Source: an uncultured Lachnospiraceae bacterium
GTDB taxonomy: Bacteria; Bacillota; Clostridia; Lachnospirales; Lachnospiraceae
Direction: 5' to 3'
Assembly (NCBI GenBank): GCA_934320845.1
Contig: CAKRFU010000001.1
Location: forward strand, 186,001-250,000
DNA: 64,000 nucleotides
The notes under the pieces are model-generated. The model did no database searches, was not told the DNA's origin, and worked only from the letters and a program-made list of their open reading frames with translations. Shown here piece by piece: positions 8,598 through 17,873 of the stretch (the first letter of the stretch is position 1; every line of letters begins with the position of its first letter). The position numbers were made by a program, and so were the translations under genes.

Positions 8598-8929
8598 CAC
8601 CACTGTTTTTTGTCTATTTTTCACAATAATTTACAATTGTATTTATTAGTTATTAACTACTAGCCGGTAAACTTATTTGTAATTTTTTCACAGCAGACAA
8701 ATATTGAAAACACTCAAAATTTTGTAAACTTTTTTCTAATTCTTATAGATTACGTTACCGGCTTTCGTTATAAACAATGCATCTTCTCGTTTTTAAGATT
8801 GCTGTTATTTTGTTTTTCCTTTATTTAAAGAAATTTTCCCAAATTTTTTTTTATTTTTTTCTTAAATTGCATATTTTTTCCAATACATGTCTATACTTAT
8901 ATGTAAATGAAACACGAAAGGAGTTTTTT
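8598..8929. other. Divergent intergenic region with spaced inverted repeat
   Basis: A gap of about 330 bases between the Tad operon and the DUF2508 gene. It is very A+T rich. Nine-base inverted copies AGCCGGTAA (8662-8670) and TTACCGGCT (8755-8763) stand 84 bases apart and could be paired operator half-sites or a long-range stem. No convincing gene is present; the open frame running from 8777 into the downstream gene lacks a ribosome site. Confidence 0.4.
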
Positions 8930-9151
8930 ATGATTTTTTCAGGCAAAAAAAGAAACCCTCCCAAAAGAGAAGAGTTTCTGAAAAATGCGCTAAAAGAAAC
9001 ACAAAAAAGTTTTGAAAACGCCTATAAAGGACTTGAAAATGTAGATGATCCCGATCTTATTGATTTGTTTATTTACGAAATAAATGCAGCCAATCTAAGA
9101 TACAAGGTGCTTCTGCGTGATATCAAAAACTCTGAGACAGGTAAAACATAA
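8930..9151 (+). CDS. DUF2508 (YaaL-like) family protein
   Basis: A 73-residue soluble protein. A basic N-terminus is followed by FLKNALKETQKSFENAYKGL and then DPDLIDLFIYEINAANLRYKVLLRDIK, the signature of DUF2508 (B. subtilis YaaL). YaaL usually lies beside recR/dnaX, and its role is unknown. The ATG at 8930 is preceded by AAAGGAG at good spacing; longer upstream starts have no such site. Here it stands alone, convergent with the broken subtilase gene. Confidence 0.75.
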   Translation: MIFSGKKRNPPKREEFLKNALKETQKSFENAYKGLENVDDPDLIDLFIYEINAANLRYKVLLRDIKNSETGKT

Positions 9152-9170
9152 ATCGTCTAAGCATACTTAA

Positions 9171-10602
9171 TCAGACTCTTCCACGCATGACTTGAAATAC
9201 TCCATATAAATCGATACCACCATAGCCACATATTCTGTTAGGAACATCAACACCCGTATTTATCGAACCGCGAATAAGATATTTCTGAATTGATACTGTA
9301 TCCATTGTTATATCATTTCCTCTTACTATTCCCCATTCCATCAAAAGTGCTGCTGCCCCGGCTGTTATTGCCGTAGCAGCACTTGAGCCACTCATATATC
9401 CATATCTCGCCTGTGATATATCATTTTTTTCTGCCCTGCCTGATATTATACCTGCCATTGGTCCAAAAATATCTATCCCGGGACTGCAGATATCAGGTTT
9501 TACATATCCCGACCTTGTGTATCCACGGCTTGAATCAGCTACTGCACTTGTCGTATATGAATTATAATAAGCATTTGACAAAAGAGCTATGTTGTTCGCC
9601 GGATTACATATTGTAACATCAGGGTCACTTTCAAGAAAATATGTGTCATCTGAAATAAAATTCCTTATCGGAAGCCACATGTCGAAATAGCCGTCCCCTC
9701 TATTATCATTAAATACTCTTATTTTCCATATTCCCGGTTCAATCGAACTAAATCTTAATCTTACGCATTCATCACCACTCTCATATGCCGTTATAAGATA
9801 ATCAATGTCAATTACTGTCCTTTCCAAAACAAAACTTATTCTTCGCTGTTCTCCAAGCCTTGCAATTGTTTTTCCGCTGTACTCACCACTCGGTGAAATA
9901 ATTCCTATAGCATAAAGATTTGGCGCATCCCCCCACAATTCTATTGTAAATCCCTCATCATTTCCTGTTCTTAATTCAACTTCCACATCATCTCCTGACC
10001 GTAAAAGTCCACTTCTATAATGATGACCAACATTAGCTTCATTTCCACACGCTGTCACTGCGCAGACTCCACTGTAATTTCCTATGCTTTCAAGATATTC
10101 TCCGAGACATCCCCCTCTTTCATGCCCGCCTATATTCGTTCCAATTCCAAAACATATAATAAGTGGTTTTCCCGCCTTTACAGCTTTCTGCCAAAGATAT
10201 TTTATTCCAAGCATTATGTCCTGTTCACCGTAAACTGTTTTATCATTGCCAATACGAAAATATTCTTTCAGATTTTTTTTTGCTTCACGGCATTTTACAA
10301 CGCATATGTCCGCAAGCGGAGCAACACCCGAAAAGTTTCTCTCATCTATTTTGTTCCCGCATGCAACCCCGGCAAGAAATGTTCCATGACCATTTGTATC
10401 TACACTCGGCACTATGTTTTTGGGATTGTCAGACATAAGAGCCTCATCAATATCACTTCTCAAATATTCAGCTCCAAACAAAAATCCATCCGGTATTTTT
10501 CCACTTTTCATATTTTGAAGTGTAATGGTCTGATCCCAGATAGAATATATTCTGCTCGTTCCGTCAGCATCTAAAAAAGCGGGGTGACCGTAGTCTATCC
10601 CC
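9171..10602 (-). pseudogene. S8 subtilase, C-terminal fragment (interrupted gene)
   Basis: The larger, downstream part of a Csp-like S8 serine protease. It begins in mid-motif (GIDYGHPAFLDADG), right after where the catalytic Asp motif should be. It contains the catalytic His in NGHGTFLAGVACG, the oxyanion Asn region (TACGNEANVGHHY) and the catalytic Ser in SGSSAATAITAGAAALL. No start codon or ribosome site exists at the left boundary, and a stop lies just upstream in frame. The first usable ATG (10511) would give a 446-residue protein without the Asp. The matching N-terminal piece is at 11490-11817, separated by araD. Joining ATCCCCG at 10597-10603 to the bases after 11495 restores the motif in frame. 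Confidence 0.85.
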
Positions 10603-10641
10603 GCTGGTGTGTGATTTAATATACTTTTTTATATTTAATCT

Positions 10642-11340
10642 TTATTTGCCCTGTCCATAGTATGCATTAGCACCATGTTTACGGTAATAATGCTTATCCT
10701 GAAGTTCCTGTGGAGCAGGCTGTATTCTTGGATTTATTGTCTCAGCACGATATGCCATTTTTCCGACTTCCTCAAGAACTACTGCATTGTGAACTGCTTC
10801 GTGTGCATCTTTTCCCCATGCGAATGGTCCATGATTTTTGCAAAGTACGGCAGGAACAGCAACAGGATCAAGATTTCTTGCATTAAACTCGCTTACGATA
10901 AGCTTTCCTGTATTTTCCTCATATGCATCCTCAATTTCCTCTTTTGTAAGGCAACGTACACATGGAACCTCACCGTAAATATAATCAGCATGTGTTGTTC
11001 CGTAACATGGAATTCCTCTTCCTGCCTGTGCCCAGCTTGTAGCATATGATGAGTGCGTATGTACAACTCCTCCGATGTCCTTAAATGCCTTGTAAAGCTC
11101 TACATGTGTTGCAGTATCTGATGAAGGGTTGTATTTTCCTTCTACCTTATTTCCATTAAGGTCAACAAGTACCATATCATCAGGTGTAAGTTTGTCGTAA
11201 TCAACACCACTTGGCTTGATTGCAAAAATTCCGCTCTCTCTGTCAATTTCACTTACATTTCCCCATGTAAATGTTACAAGACCATACTTTGGTAAAAGCA
11301 TATTTGCCTCATAAACTCTTTTCTTTAATTCCTCTAACAT
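10642..11340 (-). CDS. araD: L-ribulose-5-phosphate 4-epimerase
   Basis: 232 residues, the normal size of AraD. It interconverts L-ribulose-5-phosphate and D-xylulose-5-phosphate, linking L-arabinose to the pentose phosphate pathway. Class II aldolase-like metal site: His residues of VVHTHSSYATSWAQ (about 93-97) and the later His of CKNHGPFAWG. NVSEID, KPSGVDYD and TTHADYIYGE are all typical. The start follows AAGGAGG. It has its own promoter (11433-11461) and no pentose-gene neighbours, and it lies entirely between the two halves of a subtilase gene, so it arrived as a cassette. Function is secure; whether it serves arabinose use depends on genes elsewhere. Confidence 0.95.
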   Translation of the reverse strand: MLEELKKRVYEANMLLPKYGLVTFTWGNVSEIDRESGIFAIKPSGVDYDKLTPDDMVLVDLNGNKVEGKYNPSSDTATHVELYKAFKDIGGVVHTHSSYATSWAQAGRGIPCYGTTHADYIYGEVPCVRCLTKEEIEDAYEENTGKLIVSEFNARNLDPVAVPAVLCKNHGPFAWGKDAHEAVHNAVVLEEVGKMAYRAETINPRIQPAPQELQDKHYYRKHGANAYYGQGK

Positions 11341-11432
11341 GTTTTTTCCTCCTTCTCAAGTGAAAGTTATTTGAAAATATTATAGAAAAAGCTAAATTTG
11401 TTTAGATTTTTCTATATTAAAGGTCTGTAACA

Positions 11433-11461
11433 AGTTTAACTCAAAACTCAGGCAATGTAAA
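11433..11461 (-). promoter_or_regulatory. Promoter of the araD cassette
   Basis: Minus strand: -35 TTTACA (11456-11461), a 17-base spacer, -10 TAAACT (11433-11438), about 90 bases before the araD ATG. It lies inside the inserted segment, so the cassette brought its own promoter. Read by eye. Confidence 0.55.
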
Positions 11462-11489
11462 GACTTTCCTTGAAACTTTCGCACCGCAT

Positions 11490-11817
11490 CCCCCGTATCT
11501 ATAAAACCAACCATTACGCCCTGACCGTACATTGATAAATTCGGCTGGTTTCTGACTTTTGTAATACCTGCCGATGCAAGAACTGGCTCCGATGACATAA
11601 GACCATAACATGCCGGTATAAAAAAAGCTCCGTTATTCACATTGCTGCTAACTTCATTCCCTCTGACATATGCAATGGCAAACCTCTCTGAGATTATCTG
11701 ATAGCACCCCTCACCGTATTTGTCCGTGAGAAAATTTTCATCTCCATAATATTCCACAATATACTCCTGATATTCCTGTGAAACTGCTGCTTCCATACAC
11801 AACTTATTCATTACCAA
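11490..11817 (-). pseudogene. S8 subtilase, N-terminal fragment (interrupted gene)
   Basis: The upstream piece of the split subtilase. After a ribosome site (GGAGGAG) and a TTG or ATG start it encodes about 108 residues of the Csp-like N-terminal region (YQEYIVEYYGDENF, ISERFAIAYVRG, a NQPNLSMYGQG stretch). It reaches the catalytic aspartate in VMVGFIDTG and then breaks off. The frame runs on into about 32 unrelated residues encoded by the inserted segment and stops at 11392. The fragment cannot be an active protease alone. The break lies exactly at the IDTG/IDYGHP junction of the catalytic Asp motif. Confidence 0.85.
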
Positions 11818-11920
11818 ACAATCTCCTCCGCTTACTTATACTTCTTATCATGAAATGAAATATCATGATGTTATTGCAAAAGGGATTTTGACTCTTGCAT
11901 CATTATTTTATGAAAAATAA

Positions 11921-11948
11921 AGACCGGGGTGACAATTCACTCCGGTCT
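11921..11948 (-). terminator. Rho-independent terminator after the D,D-carboxypeptidase gene
   Basis: A 12-base stem (AGACCGGAGTGA with its complement, one G-T pair) with a 4-base loop lies directly after the stop codon of the minus-strand gene. It is followed by TTATTTTTC on that strand. Confidence 0.75.
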
Positions 11949-11953
11949 GTTGT

Positions 11954-13618
11954 TTAAAAATCAAAGAAATTTTTACCAAAACTTTCTCTTGTATTTTTAC
12001 GTTTTCTTGAATAGCTTGTGCTTTTTCTGCCTGAATTTTTATTATTATTTGATGATGCAGATTTCTTTTCATAATGTTTACTGTGATTTCTTCTCACATT
12101 CTTTTTTGATGAGTCTCTTTTGTTTTGTCTCACTTTTTTGGCATGATTTTTTCTGCCTCTCTTGCTCTGATAGCCTCCATGCCTTTTTCTGCTTCTCGAT
12201 GCAACTATTGATTTGCCTGTAAAAGCAAAAATCATAAACATAACCAAAGCAATAATAACCAAAAGTATGACAATAGAGAAAACAGGATTATCAAATATAA
12301 AACTGATAAGGTTGTAAATTCCTCCTGAAATTCCATCTCTGATACCAGTAAATATCTTCCTGAATATTGACGGATTTGCATTTGTCTTTTCAATAGCTTT
12401 TATCTCTTTATTTACAACCTTTCTTGATGCCTCATCAAGATGCGTTTTCTTTGTGCTGTCATATATAATATTGCTTGAACCTACAGTCTTTCCCGCATAA
12501 GTATAGGTCACTTTTCCGATAATATTTTTTCCGTTTTTAATTTTTACATTCTTATTATATACAATCTTTTGTTTAGCTTTTGAAAGTTTAACATTGTTTG
12601 GCAGCACTACACTTGATTCGTCTTCAAATCTTACAGGCGAATTTGAGCTGTTAAAAAAGCTTCCGTAATTGTTAAACAAATCCTGATTTAACTTTGAATC
12701 AACTTCACCTACATTATATTTCTTGTATTTTCCAAAACAATAGTTGAGCAATTTTATTGTATCTGTGTACTGATTAGGCTCACCATGTTTCTGGCTTGTT
12801 GATTTCATGACAACGCACACAAGCTGCATACCGTCTTTTTCCGCAAAAGTCACAAGCGTATTTCCGGCAGCATTTGTAAATCCCGTCTTTCCACCTATAC
12901 AGTATTTGTAACCATACTGTGGATACTCATCCGGATTTATGGCTTCATGATGATTAAGCCATATTCTCTTTGTCTTGTGCTTGTTCGTCTTTGCACATGT
13001 ATACCTCGGTGTATTACAAACTTTTCTAAATACAGAATTTTTAAGTGCAGCCCTTCCAATCATCGCCATATCATATGCCGTTGTATAATGATTTGGGTCA
13101 GGAAGTCCATTTGGGTTATTAAAATGTGTATCTTTAAGACCAAGCTTTTTTACACGCTTATTCATAAGATTAACAAAATTCTTTACACTTCCTGAAACAT
13201 GTTCTGCTGCCGCAAGACAAACTTCATTTGCTGACTCAAGCATAATAGCATAAAGACACTGTTCCATCGACATTTTCTCTCCGGGCTCGGAATATACTGT
13301 CGAATCACCTGAACTTATTCCGTATGCAGCCTCTTTCGAGAACTTGACTGTATCACTCGGCGAACTGTTTTCCGCTGCAAGCAGTGCCGTAAGAATCTTA
13401 GTAATACTTGCCGGGTAGCGTTTTTCATGTATATTCTTTCCATATAATACAGTGCCGGTAGACACTTCCACAACAATCGCCGAACCACTTACAAAGCTGC
13501 TCTTTGAAGGTCCCTTAGGCCATTCATCTGTCTTAGCTTGTACATTTACTCCTGATATTAAACTGCAGCATAATATTACTACAGCCATAAATGATGATAT
13601 GATTCTTTTTGTTTTCAT
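11954..13618 (-). CDS. D-alanyl-D-alanine carboxypeptidase (S11) with basic C-terminal tail
   Basis: 554 residues. The signal peptide or anchor (1-28) is followed by the S11 penicillin-binding domain, with SxxK in RYPASITKILTALL (about residue 70), SxN in LESANEVCLAAAEH (about 130) and KTG in GGKTGFTNAAG (about 235). It trims the terminal D-Ala of peptidoglycan stem peptides outside the membrane. A C-terminal domain (about 330-420) is followed by a strong membrane helix (SIVILLVIIALVMFMIF). After that come about 85 residues very rich in Lys, Arg, Ser and Asn, where most S11 enzymes end in a short amphipathic helix. The ATG is preceded by GGAGG. Single gene with its own terminator. Confidence 0.92.
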   Translation of the reverse strand: MKTKRIISSFMAVVILCCSLISGVNVQAKTDEWPKGPSKSSFVSGSAIVVEVSTGTVLYGKNIHEKRYPASITKILTALLAAENSSPSDTVKFSKEAAYGISSGDSTVYSEPGEKMSMEQCLYAIMLESANEVCLAAAEHVSGSVKNFVNLMNKRVKKLGLKDTHFNNPNGLPDPNHYTTAYDMAMIGRAALKNSVFRKVCNTPRYTCAKTNKHKTKRIWLNHHEAINPDEYPQYGYKYCIGGKTGFTNAAGNTLVTFAEKDGMQLVCVVMKSTSQKHGEPNQYTDTIKLLNYCFGKYKKYNVGEVDSKLNQDLFNNYGSFFNSSNSPVRFEDESSVVLPNNVKLSKAKQKIVYNKNVKIKNGKNIIGKVTYTYAGKTVGSSNIIYDSTKKTHLDEASRKVVNKEIKAIEKTNANPSIFRKIFTGIRDGISGGIYNLISFIFDNPVFSIVILLVIIALVMFMIFAFTGKSIVASRSRKRHGGYQSKRGRKNHAKKVRQNKRDSSKKNVRRNHSKHYEKKSASSNNNKNSGRKSTSYSRKRKNTRESFGKNFFDF

Positions 13619-13784
13619 AAAGCCTCCCGCTTCCTATGTAAATCGCTATCGTGTATTAAACTTCCGTATCTTCATTTTTAAATTTTTAATATTCTTTTAA
13701 ATTCTTAAAAAAGACTAATCTTTTAGTAAGTTTCATTGCATATTTAACAAATATAATATATCATTATACATACCGTCAAAAAAA

Positions 13785-13856
13785 CACTCCCAGTAGGAAT
13801 CGAACCTACAACTGCCCCTTAGGAGGGGGCTGTTATATCCATTTAACTATGGGAGC
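13785..13856 (-). tRNA. tRNA-Arg (anticodon CCT)
   Basis: A full cloverleaf can be folded on the minus strand: acceptor GCTCCCA paired with TGGGAGT (one G-T), D arm GTTA/TAAC, anticodon arm GCCCC-CTCCTAA-GGGGC, T arm GTAGG-TTCGATT-CCTAC and discriminator G. The loop reads C-T-CCT-A-A, giving anticodon CCT (Arg, codon AGG). CCA is not encoded. A run of T follows the 3' end. Confidence 0.95.
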
Positions 13857-13912
13857 ACACAAAACATATTTTAGCATACTGTGACTTAGTAGTCAAGAAA
13901 AGGAGATAATTT

Positions 13913-15382
13913 ATGTCAGACAACAACAATAATAACAATAATGATAATATAGAAAATACAAGCAATTCAAATAACAATAACGATAATTACGAAGAGGTCT
14001 GCTATATATGCCGCCGCCCTGAAAGCAAGGCGGGCAAAATGATACATATTCCAAATAATATTTGTATCTGTAATGATTGTATGCAGAAAACTTTTGATTC
14101 CATGAACAACATGAATCTTAACGGTACTTTCCCTAATATGCCTTATATGGATATGTTCGGTTTTGGCATGCCGAATATGCCAGGTGGTGACGGAGTACCA
14201 AATTCCCAGAAAATCAAGAAGAAAAAGCCGGCTGAAAAGAAAAAAACTGAAAATATACAGACAGAAGTGTTTGATATAAAACACCTTCCTGCACCACATA
14301 TCATAAAAGCAAAACTTGATGAATATGTTGTCGGTCAGGAATTTGCCAAAAAGGTAATGTCTGTTGCCGTTTACAATCATTATAAAAGAGTATTATCAGA
14401 CAATATTGACGAGGATGACGGTATTGAAATCGAAAAATCGAATATGCTGATGGTAGGTCCTACAGGATGTGGTAAAACTTATCTTGTTAAGACTCTCGCA
14501 AAAATTCTTCAGGTTCCTCTTGCGATTACTGATGCAACTTCACTTACAGAAGCCGGATATATAGGTGATGACGTTGAAAGTGTTCTTTCCAAACTTCTTG
14601 CGGCTGCTGACAATGATATTGAAAAAGCAGAACACGGAATTATTTTCATAGACGAAATTGATAAAATTGCAAAGAAAAGAAATACAAACAGCAGAGATGT
14701 AAGCGGCGAATCCGTGCAGCAGGGAATGCTTAAACTTCTTGAGGGAAGTGATGTCGAAGTTCCTGTCGGCGCAACAAGCAAAAATGCAATGGTACCTCTC
14801 ACAACAGTAAACACAAGAAATATCCTATTTATCTGCGGTGGTGCTTTCCCTGAACTTGAAAAAGTAATCAAAAACAGACTTACAAAACAATCATCTATCG
14901 GTTTTGAAGCTGAGCTTAAAGATAAATACGATAAGGACGAAAATATACTCGCCAAAGTAACAACTGAAGACCTCAGGGAATTTGGTATGATTCCTGAATT
15001 TTTAGGACGCCTTCCTATAGTATTTGCTCTACAGGCAATGACCGAGGATATGCTTGTACAGATACTTACCCAGCCTAAAAACGCTATCTTAAAACAGTAC
15101 AAAAAATTACTTGCGCTTGATGAGGTTGACCTTAAATTTGATGATGATGCCGTTCACTGCATAGCTAAGAAAGCTCTCGAAAAAAATACCGGTGCGAGAG
15201 CACTGCGTGCCATTATCGAAGATTTCATGCTTGACATAATGTATGAAATTCCAAAGGATGATATGATAGGAAGAGTTACTATCACTGAGAATTATATAAA
15301 CCATAAGGGCTCCCCTCTTATAGAAATGCGTGAAAGCGGTGAAGCCAAAATCCTGACACAGAGAGAACTCCCTGAAGCGTAA
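13913..15382 (+). CDS. clpX: ATP-dependent Clp protease ATP-binding subunit ClpX
   Basis: 489 residues. Order: an Asn-rich tail (1-28), a zinc-binding domain with Cys30/Cys33 and Cys53/Cys56, a Met/Pro/Asn/Lys-rich linker (about 60-112), and the AAA+ unfoldase. The core has Walker A GPTGCGKT (about 181), GYIGDDVESVL, Walker B IIFIDEIDKIA, an IGF loop (SSIGFEAEL) for docking on ClpP, and the C-terminal small domain (NTGARALRAIIED). ClpX unfolds tagged substrates and feeds ClpP. Most ClpX have about 420-430 residues; the extra length is the N-terminal tail and the linker. The start follows AAGGAG. No clpP or lon lies nearby, so this could be the main ClpX at a separate locus or a second one. 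Confidence 0.95.
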   Translation: MSDNNNNNNNDNIENTSNSNNNNDNYEEVCYICRRPESKAGKMIHIPNNICICNDCMQKTFDSMNNMNLNGTFPNMPYMDMFGFGMPNMPGGDGVPNSQKIKKKKPAEKKKTENIQTEVFDIKHLPAPHIIKAKLDEYVVGQEFAKKVMSVAVYNHYKRVLSDNIDEDDGIEIEKSNMLMVGPTGCGKTYLVKTLAKILQVPLAITDATSLTEAGYIGDDVESVLSKLLAAADNDIEKAEHGIIFIDEIDKIAKKRNTNSRDVSGESVQQGMLKLLEGSDVEVPVGATSKNAMVPLTTVNTRNILFICGGAFPELEKVIKNRLTKQSSIGFEAELKDKYDKDENILAKVTTEDLREFGMIPEFLGRLPIVFALQAMTEDMLVQILTQPKNAILKQYKKLLALDEVDLKFDDDAVHCIAKKALEKNTGARALRAIIEDFMLDIMYEIPKDDMIGRVTITENYINHKGSPLIEMRESGEAKILTQRELPEA

Positions 15383-15428
15383 TCTTAACCTGTTAAATTA
15401 AACCTAATATTACTATTTTTAATAATTT

Positions 15429-15482
15429 GCCCGATAATGATTATTTTTGACTTTCCAAATCGTTAAATATTCACTATCGGGC
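15429..15482. terminator. Terminator between convergent clpX and DUF885 genes
   Basis: GCCCGATA (15429-15436) pairs perfectly with TATCGGGC (15475-15482), with further A+T pairing inside. It is placed between convergent stop codons and could serve both strands. Confidence 0.6.
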
Positions 15483-15499
15483 TGTTTCATTCACCACTT

Positions 15500-17299
15500 T
15501 TAAATTATCTGTTCTTTTATCCATTTATCTAACTGTTCTTTTAATAATTTAAACGGTGCTTCTCCCGTTGTAAGTATAAATTCATGAAATTTTTTAGGTG
15601 TAAATTTTTTTCCAAGTTTCTTTTCTGCTTTCTGGTACATTTGCTCAATTTCTAAATACCCGATTGTATATTTGAGGTAATTAGCCGGTTCTGATACTAT
15701 GCTGTCATATACTGTTTTGCTCTGTTCCAAATTAAAACCATATGTAGAAAGATACTTTGTAAGTTTAGATAAATCCCATCCGTTGTAGTTTATTCCTATA
15801 TCCGCTTTCGCATATATACACAAAGTAGCTGCCGTATTTTCACGAAGTATCTCTGCTGTTTCTTTGTCCAGTCCTGTATATTTATAGCTGTACAATTCAG
15901 CATAAGTCCCCCAGCCCTCTACATACCCGCCTACGTTTACTATACTCCTAAACGGAGCAGGTGATTTTGAATAAAAATAACAGTTCTGATAGAGATGCCC
16001 CGGATAACTCTCATGCGCTATTGTCGTAAATGCCTTACTCAAATCATATTTTTTGTTTCCGTTAAGATACACAACATTATTATTATAATTGTCTATTGCC
16101 GGCGTAAGATAAAATGCCGGACTAAGACTTTCCTCAAGTGAACTGTCAACATATTTAACCTGATATCCTATATCATCGGGCAATGCCGGAAAATCTTCTT
16201 TCATTGCCTTTTTTAAATGCTCTATAACTTCTTTTGGCTTTGTATATTTATATTTAACATTTATGGCATTATCATAAACTTTTGAATTTTTTGCAATTAT
16301 TTTCGATATGTTTCTCTGTGCCTCTTTCAATTTCTTATCAGTGAGAATTTCCATTTCACTTACGCTTCTGTCAGAACCTGTTTTTACTTTTACAAGATAC
16401 TCATAATACTTCTTTCCATTTTTAAATCCGCAAAGACCTCCATTATTTTTTCCCATGCCTTTAAGGGCATTTAAACCGTCAATAAGAGTCCTGTATGCAG
16501 GAATAACTTTATTTATAACCGCACTTTTATTCTGAGCAATAAATTTATTTTTTGTTTCTGTATTCAATCCCTGCAAAGCCGCAAGCCTATTTTCAAATGT
16601 CGTAATAAGATAATTATTCTCCGTATTTTTTATAAATGCACTACATTGTTTTACCACCAGCTCTACATTAGAATCACTCATAAATAAACCCTTATCGGCT
16701 TTGTATTTTTCATATCCCATAATTTCCTTAAAATAGTCAGGTACAAGATTTAACAGTTTAATATAATCTTCTACATCCCTTATAGAATAAAAATTATATT
16801 CAACCAGAAGTACAGGAAGCTGTGCCTGAACCCCTGAAGTTTCACTCAAATATTCATCATACCCCTGATAATCTGAAGATTCCAGATTTATATCAATCAT
16901 ATACTCGGCAAGGTCATACATAAACTGCTGCGATTTCGTCAGCTTATCATAATTAAAACTTCTAAGTGTTGCCTTGGTATTCTCGTATACCGAATATGTA
17001 CTATGCTGTTCATTCTCATCTGCACTTCCAAAACTGACCTCAATATTATCAAGTCCATAGATTTTTTTATTCTTTAATGTATAATTTAATGTCAACGTGT
17101 CATTTGATACGTTATCAATGAAAAGCTGATTTAAAAATGCATCAAAATCCTCCTGCATTTTTTTAACACTTCTCGAATTGTCATAGTTCACGTTTTCCTG
17201 CAAAACACTGATTACAGAAAAGTAATTTCCTTTTATTGCTCCAAATGCAAACAATCCAAAAAGCACCGCTATTAAAATTTTAGTCAGCTTATTTTTCAA
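15500..17299 (-). CDS. DUF885-family secreted metallopeptidase-like protein
   Basis: 599 residues with an N-terminal signal peptide or anchor (hydrophobic LIAVLFGLFAFGAIK after two lysines). The DUF885 family is related to gluzincins. The zinc motif HESYPGH (in TTIAHESYPGHLYQ, about residue 430) has the HExxH form, and a downstream GGYVEGWGTYAELY likely supplies the third ligand. The C-terminal phrase LYYTIGYLE-like (NYLKYTIGYLEIEQMYQKAEK) is also typical. Substrates are not known; a secreted peptidase role is the family expectation. The gene is monocistronic and convergent with clpX. Confidence 0.85.
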   Translation of the reverse strand: MKNKLTKILIAVLFGLFAFGAIKGNYFSVISVLQENVNYDNSRSVKKMQEDFDAFLNQLFIDNVSNDTLTLNYTLKNKKIYGLDNIEVSFGSADENEQHSTYSVYENTKATLRSFNYDKLTKSQQFMYDLAEYMIDINLESSDYQGYDEYLSETSGVQAQLPVLLVEYNFYSIRDVEDYIKLLNLVPDYFKEIMGYEKYKADKGLFMSDSNVELVVKQCSAFIKNTENNYLITTFENRLAALQGLNTETKNKFIAQNKSAVINKVIPAYRTLIDGLNALKGMGKNNGGLCGFKNGKKYYEYLVKVKTGSDRSVSEMEILTDKKLKEAQRNISKIIAKNSKVYDNAINVKYKYTKPKEVIEHLKKAMKEDFPALPDDIGYQVKYVDSSLEESLSPAFYLTPAIDNYNNNVVYLNGNKKYDLSKAFTTIAHESYPGHLYQNCYFYSKSPAPFRSIVNVGGYVEGWGTYAELYSYKYTGLDKETAEILRENTAATLCIYAKADIGINYNGWDLSKLTKYLSTYGFNLEQSKTVYDSIVSEPANYLKYTIGYLEIEQMYQKAEKKLGKKFTPKKFHEFILTTGEAPFKLLKEQLDKWIKEQII

Positions 17300-17585
17300 T
17301 TTATTTCACCACCTTTTTTATATATTTACTTTAAATTGCCATATTTTATGTGTAGAATGAATGAATAATTAACAAATGTTACAAAAGTTTAGAAAAACGA
17401 TTAGATATTTCGTATATTACCCAGCCTAAATAATCGACATTTTTTTACATATAAAGTTAAAATACTTTATTTTTTTGTATATACTTTTCTCTGCAAACAT
17501 GTTAATATAAATATATCAAGGGATGCGTTCAGCAATAAAAGCATACTTTTGGTATTACTCGTAACTTTAAACATAATTATGGTTA

Positions 17586-17873
17586 ATGCACTTTAAACCT
17601 ATAAATATCAGTGCAGAAATGAGGTTATCCATCCATATGCTTGCAGAACAGAATACTTTATCCACGAAATCCGCTAATACATACGAAAATATACTTTTGG
17701 GATTTTTTAAGATTTTTAAAACGGACAAAACACTAAATCCAATCAATTATATTGTTTCAAACTTTGACATCCATGACGAGACTATTCCGGACTATATCCC
17801 TTTTTTAATAAACTTTAACCATTCGGAATACCTTTTAAACATTTTGATATGGGATTATGAACAGCTCTGCTAA
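17586..17873 (+). CDS. Hypothetical small protein
   Basis: A 95-residue open frame, not recognised, with no clear ribosome site before its ATG. The composition is mixed, with no membrane helix or Cys motif; it ends ILIWDYEQLC. It stands alone between the DUF885 gene and the cotJ operon, in a strongly A+T-rich stretch where chance frames are less likely to be this polar. It may be a real small gene or noise. Confidence 0.3.
   Translation: MHFKPINISAEMRLSIHMLAEQNTLSTKSANTYENILLGFFKIFKTDKTLNPINYIVSNFDIHDETIPDYIPFLINFNHSEYLLNILIWDYEQLC

Noticed and set aside
8777..8929. Longer N-terminal start for the DUF2508 gene
   Set aside because: The extension is a run of Phe/Leu/Lys codons from A+T-rich intergenic DNA; the AAAGGAG site clearly belongs to the ATG at 8930.
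11392..11489. C-terminal tail of the short subtilase fragment as a real protein end
   Set aside because: These residues are encoded by the inserted segment and include the promoter of araD; they show no subtilase similarity.
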